In this document: positions 38,807-41,681 of the stretch, piece by piece | Layout of the letters: every line of letters begins with the position of its first letter | Position numbering within the stretch: position 1 is the stretch's first letter | Assembly (NCBI GenBank): GCA_026988815.1 | Contig: JALSKP010000703.1 | Location: 1-41,681 of the forward strand | Reading direction: 5' to 3' | Source of the DNA: Myxococcales bacterium | GTDB taxonomy: Bacteria; Myxococcota_A; Bradymonadia; Bradymonadales; Bradymonadaceae | DNA length: 41,681 nt | The notes under the pieces: model-generated | What the model saw: only the letters and a program-made list of their open reading frames with translations | Databases searched by the model: none | Told to the model about the DNA's origin: nothing | Made by a program: the position numbers and the translations under genes

Positions 38807-39148
38807 TTACTTTCCCGAAATCAGTTTTTCGAAGTTTTTCTTATCTTCTCCACGAAGATTTAAATGTTGGCAAGTCTTCGTATTTTTTTGGGCAAAACTT
38901 ACCACCAAACATTTTTGCGCCTTTTCGGGAAGAAGCACGCAGTTTTGGATGTAGGCTTTTTTATCAGGCACATGAATCGTGCCCTTTTCTCCTTTTGCCA
39001 CCGTTTCTTTTAACGCGCTCATCAGTTTTTCTAAATCTTGATGGGCCTCCGTGCACCATTTTTCGGAAGGTCCTGAAACACTATTTTCGCCCTTCTTTTC
39101 GCAAGAAAAAAGAAAAAAGATACTACTGAAAAAAATGATTTTACGCAT
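38807..39148 (-). CDS. Small Cys-containing lipoprotein
   Basis: IIFFSSIFFLFSCEKK lipobox; overlaps the pfk-like gene end by 8 nt. Confidence 0.65.
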   Translation of the reverse strand: MRKIIFFSSIFFLFSCEKKGENSVSGPSEKWCTEAHQDLEKLMSALKETVAKGEKGTIHVPDKKAYIQNCVLLPEKAQKCLVVSFAQKNTKTCQHLNLRGEDKKNFEKLISGK

Positions 39149-40442
39149 CGGCTGCCTCTAAAGCATCGCGAATATCGTCTTCAAAAGCCCACGCATCGGG
39201 CTCATCTTTCACGAGATCGCCAAAATAAGAAACGAACTCTTCTTCACTCACATTTCCCGCTTTTGCCAAGGCACGAATATGAGGGCGATCATCAAAATCC
39301 TTCGCACTTAAACGTTGCATGTACCGTCGAGCCACAATATAGGGCTGCGATCCCACATCAACATTTCGGACCTTTGTTTTACCCGTTTGGGGATTGCGCA
39401 TCTCGTGAAAAGGCTTCGATTCACGCTTGCCATTAACGATCATCACCATTCCCCGGGACCCACCCTCGGCTAGAAATTTAATCGCCGCATATCCCAAATC
39501 GCGGGTGTATTCGATGTCAAAAGGAACAGGGTCTGCACATCGTAATTCATAGCCCAAGGTGACTTCATTAAAACGAATCTTGATATTTCGATGAGATAAA
39601 CGTGTTTCTACTTCGCGGCAAAGTACCTCGCCGATGTTGACGTCGGCGAGTAAAATATGGCCGAAGTCGTCACGCCGAACGTGGGGAAAACGCTCAAAAT
39701 CTTCTCGGTTAAAGCGCTCAACAATCCCTTCAGCGACAACTGCCACTCCCCAACTTTTGCCAGCACTCAAACCCTTGAGAACCGAGCCTTCGATCGTTCG
39801 AATGACATCTTCTAAACTCACCTCATCGCCAAATTCTTCTGGAATAAGGGTGAGGGTTGCGCCAGCGGCTTTGCCAATACCTAAGGCCAAATGGCCTGCT
39901 TGTCGTCCCATACTAATAACGACATACCATCGGTTACAGGTACGCGCGTCGCGCATGAGATTCTTAACCAAGCCCACGCCAACGTGTCTAGCGGTCGTGA
40001 ATCCGAAGGTTGGAACACCTTCAGGAAGGGGCAAATCGTTGTCGATTGTTTTGGGAACGTGGACCGTCTTTATCGTCCCATTCATCGCGTCCGAAATCGT
40101 CGCCGCGCCAAAGGCGGTATCGTCGCCGCCTATGGTAAGAAGCATATCGATCTCTTGCTCTTTTAGGGTTGCAACGATTTTTTCGAGATTTTCCGGCGTT
40201 TTAGGATTCGTTCGCGACATTCCCAAGACCGCACCACCTTCGTAGTGGATCCAGGACACATCACTCATTTTCAAGATCTGCATGTCATTATCGACCAGGC
40301 CTCGGTAGCCATCGCGCACGCCCAAAACCTCCCAACCACGATTAAGTGCTTCAATCGTACTCGCGCTGATGACCGAATTGATGCCGGGCGCCGGTCCACC
40401 ACTGGCTAAAATCGCGAGACGCTTTATCTTATTCTCTTTCAT
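39141..40442 (-). CDS. 6-phosphofructokinase family, probably PPi-dependent
   Basis: SGGPAPGINSVI, GGDDTAFGA, VPKTIDNDLPLP, SMGRQAGHLALGIGKAAGATLTLIPEE; GGDD and PKTIDND are PPi-type signatures. Confidence 0.88.
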   Translation of the reverse strand: MKENKIKRLAILASGGPAPGINSVISASTIEALNRGWEVLGVRDGYRGLVDNDMQILKMSDVSWIHYEGGAVLGMSRTNPKTPENLEKIVATLKEQEIDMLLTIGGDDTAFGAATISDAMNGTIKTVHVPKTIDNDLPLPEGVPTFGFTTARHVGVGLVKNLMRDARTCNRWYVVISMGRQAGHLALGIGKAAGATLTLIPEEFGDEVSLEDVIRTIEGSVLKGLSAGKSWGVAVVAEGIVERFNREDFERFPHVRRDDFGHILLADVNIGEVLCREVETRLSHRNIKIRFNEVTLGYELRCADPVPFDIEYTRDLGYAAIKFLAEGGSRGMVMIVNGKRESKPFHEMRNPQTGKTKVRNVDVGSQPYIVARRYMQRLSAKDFDDRPHIRALAKAGNVSEEEFVSYFGDLVKDEPDAWAFEDDIRDALEAADA

Positions 40443-41251
40443 TTTCCACTACCTTCGATGTTCACCGGATTCAATTTTAACATGGGCTTAAGTTTGGGAA
40501 TGGTTAGAATACCAGGAGGATTCATGACCTTTTTTTTTCCAATATTAATCCCTTCTTTAAGACTCTTGGATTTGTTTTTTTTCTTGGACGCTTTTCGTAT
40601 CGCTTCTTTGGCCTTTCTTTCTTTACTTCTTTTTTCCCGCGCCTTTTTCTTTTTTTCACGTGAATCGCGACTTTGCTCGATCTTCTTCTTCAGGCCCGCA
40701 AGACTTTCTTCCATATTCTCAAGATTCTTATTGCTCACCAATGGCTCAAGAAAGCGCGTGTACCATCGGCCATAGGTCGCTTGGATGCGGTAGCTTACTT
40801 TGGTGTGGGTTTCATCGATCTTACTGAGTTCAATCCTAGACCTAAAAGATTGGGTTGCGTAATCACCACGTTTGACGGGCTTCATTTCCCCTCGTTTCAA
40901 CTTCATTCCCGATACATAGAACTCGGTTTCGATGATTTTATCTTTTTCCAAAAGAATAATTTCCCCGGTTAATTCGGCACTAGCATTAGGTATTTTTATG
41001 GTTTCTCTAATGAGCGATCCGACCTTGAGATCGCCCTTGGAGAGTTTTTTTGCTTTTTTTGAGCCCCGAATCCAACGGGTTGTGAATTTTGGGGAACTCA
41101 CCCACTTGAAGATTTCTTTGGGCGATTCCTCAATCGTGATGGAGCGTTGGGCCTGGCCTTGATTGTCGCCATCTCCCATTGTCCATAACACCGCGCCTAG
41201 CACACCAAAGCTGAGTAAAAAGAGGGCAACAAGAAAAAGGATCGATTTCAA
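40439..41251 (-). CDS. SRPBCC-like protein with N-terminal TM and Lys-rich tail
   Basis: QAQRSITIEESPKEIFKWVSSPKFTTRWIRGSKKAKKLSKGDLKVGSLIRET resembles the START/SRPBCC fold; overlaps pfk-like start by 4 nt. Confidence 0.6.
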   Translation of the reverse strand: MKSILFLVALFLLSFGVLGAVLWTMGDGDNQGQAQRSITIEESPKEIFKWVSSPKFTTRWIRGSKKAKKLSKGDLKVGSLIRETIKIPNASAELTGEIILLEKDKIIETEFYVSGMKLKRGEMKPVKRGDYATQSFRSRIELSKIDETHTKVSYRIQATYGRWYTRFLEPLVSNKNLENMEESLAGLKKKIEQSRDSREKKKKAREKRSKERKAKEAIRKASKKKNKSKSLKEGINIGKKKVMNPPGILTIPKLKPMLKLNPVNIEGSGK

Positions 41252-41428
41252 AATAAGTCTTGGCTTAAAGAGAGTCTCGTTTACACGTAAAAATGCGTGT
41301 CTGGCAAATATATCGGGGTTTTTAGATCCAAAAAAGAAAAACCTCGTATAAACAGAGTGAATGAGATTTGTGATTTCGTATTTATACCTTTATAGTCCTT
41401 AAAACTGTAATTCGTCGTGGAGACAACT

Positions 41429-41681
41429 TTGAAAGATAACTACGCTAAAGTGAACAACAATAAATGGGCTAGCGACGATGACGCCTCAGATCTCCTCGCC
41501 GGTATTCTCGATGAAACTGAAGACGAGGCGATTGCCGAGCAGCAACGTTTGGATGCCGAACTTCGTGCCAAACAAGAAAGAGAAAAACAAGCCTTAGTGT
41601 CGGCCGAAGAAAACAGAAAACGTGAAGCAGCGGATAAACTTTCAGCGGAAATGAACCGTTTAGAAGGCGTGAAACAAAAGC
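41429..41681 (+). CDS. N-terminal part of an acidic coiled-coil protein, truncated by window end
   Basis: TTG start, MKDNYAKVNNNKWASDDDASDLLAGILDETEDEAIAEQQRLDAELRAKQEREK... open to window edge. Confidence 0.55.
   Translation, partial: MKDNYAKVNNNKWASDDDASDLLAGILDETEDEAIAEQQRLDAELRAKQEREKQALVSAEENRKREAADKLSAEMNRLEGVKQK

Noticed and set aside
39634-40245. 203-aa plus-strand ORF antisense to the phosphofructokinase
   Set aside because: Shadow ORF of a conserved gene; no independent coding signal.
1-41681. CRISPR arrays, tRNAs, rRNAs, insertion sequences or toxin-antitoxin pairs
   Set aside because: None recognised on reading both strands; no direct-repeat/spacer pattern or transposase motif seen.

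Overview
The 41.7 kb window looks like an ordinary, densely coded chromosomal region of a Gram-negative bacterium. The many lipoproteins, Hanks-type kinases, a CarD protein and an FHA protein suggest a delta-proteobacterial, Myxococcota or Bdellovibrionota-like lineage; this placement is an inference. Recognisable genes are thiS-thiG-thiE, a NUDIX hydrolase, a phage-holin-IV-like membrane protein, a LarA-family (DUF2088) protein, PPK2, a beta-propeller protein, a YceI lipoprotein, a CnoX/YbbN-like thioredoxin-TPR protein, MarR, LysR and CarD regulators, a SurA/PpiC-like lipoprotein, a DUF192 protein, a HEAT-repeat protein, an FHA protein, frr, an M42 peptidase, RidA, an O-antigen-ligase-like protein, two Ser/Thr kinases and a PPi-type phosphofructokinase. 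I saw no CRISPR array, rRNA, tRNA, transposase or obvious phage island, and no clear new defence or mobile system. The most informative signals are three disrupted loci that the ORF track does not show as such: a DUF3592-like gene with two compensating frameshifts (4645-5022), a truncated ECM4/YqjG-type GST joined tail-to-tail to a truncated LysR gene (9589-10140), and a gene split by one frameshift (16953-17626). Further candidates are a secreted lipoprotein with apparently tandem degenerate CAP-like domains, a kinase-ATPase-TPR protein with eroded Walker motifs, an orphan LarA homologue, and an uncharacterised lipoprotein/O-antigen-ligase cluster. All family calls come from reading motifs by eye; no database search was run.
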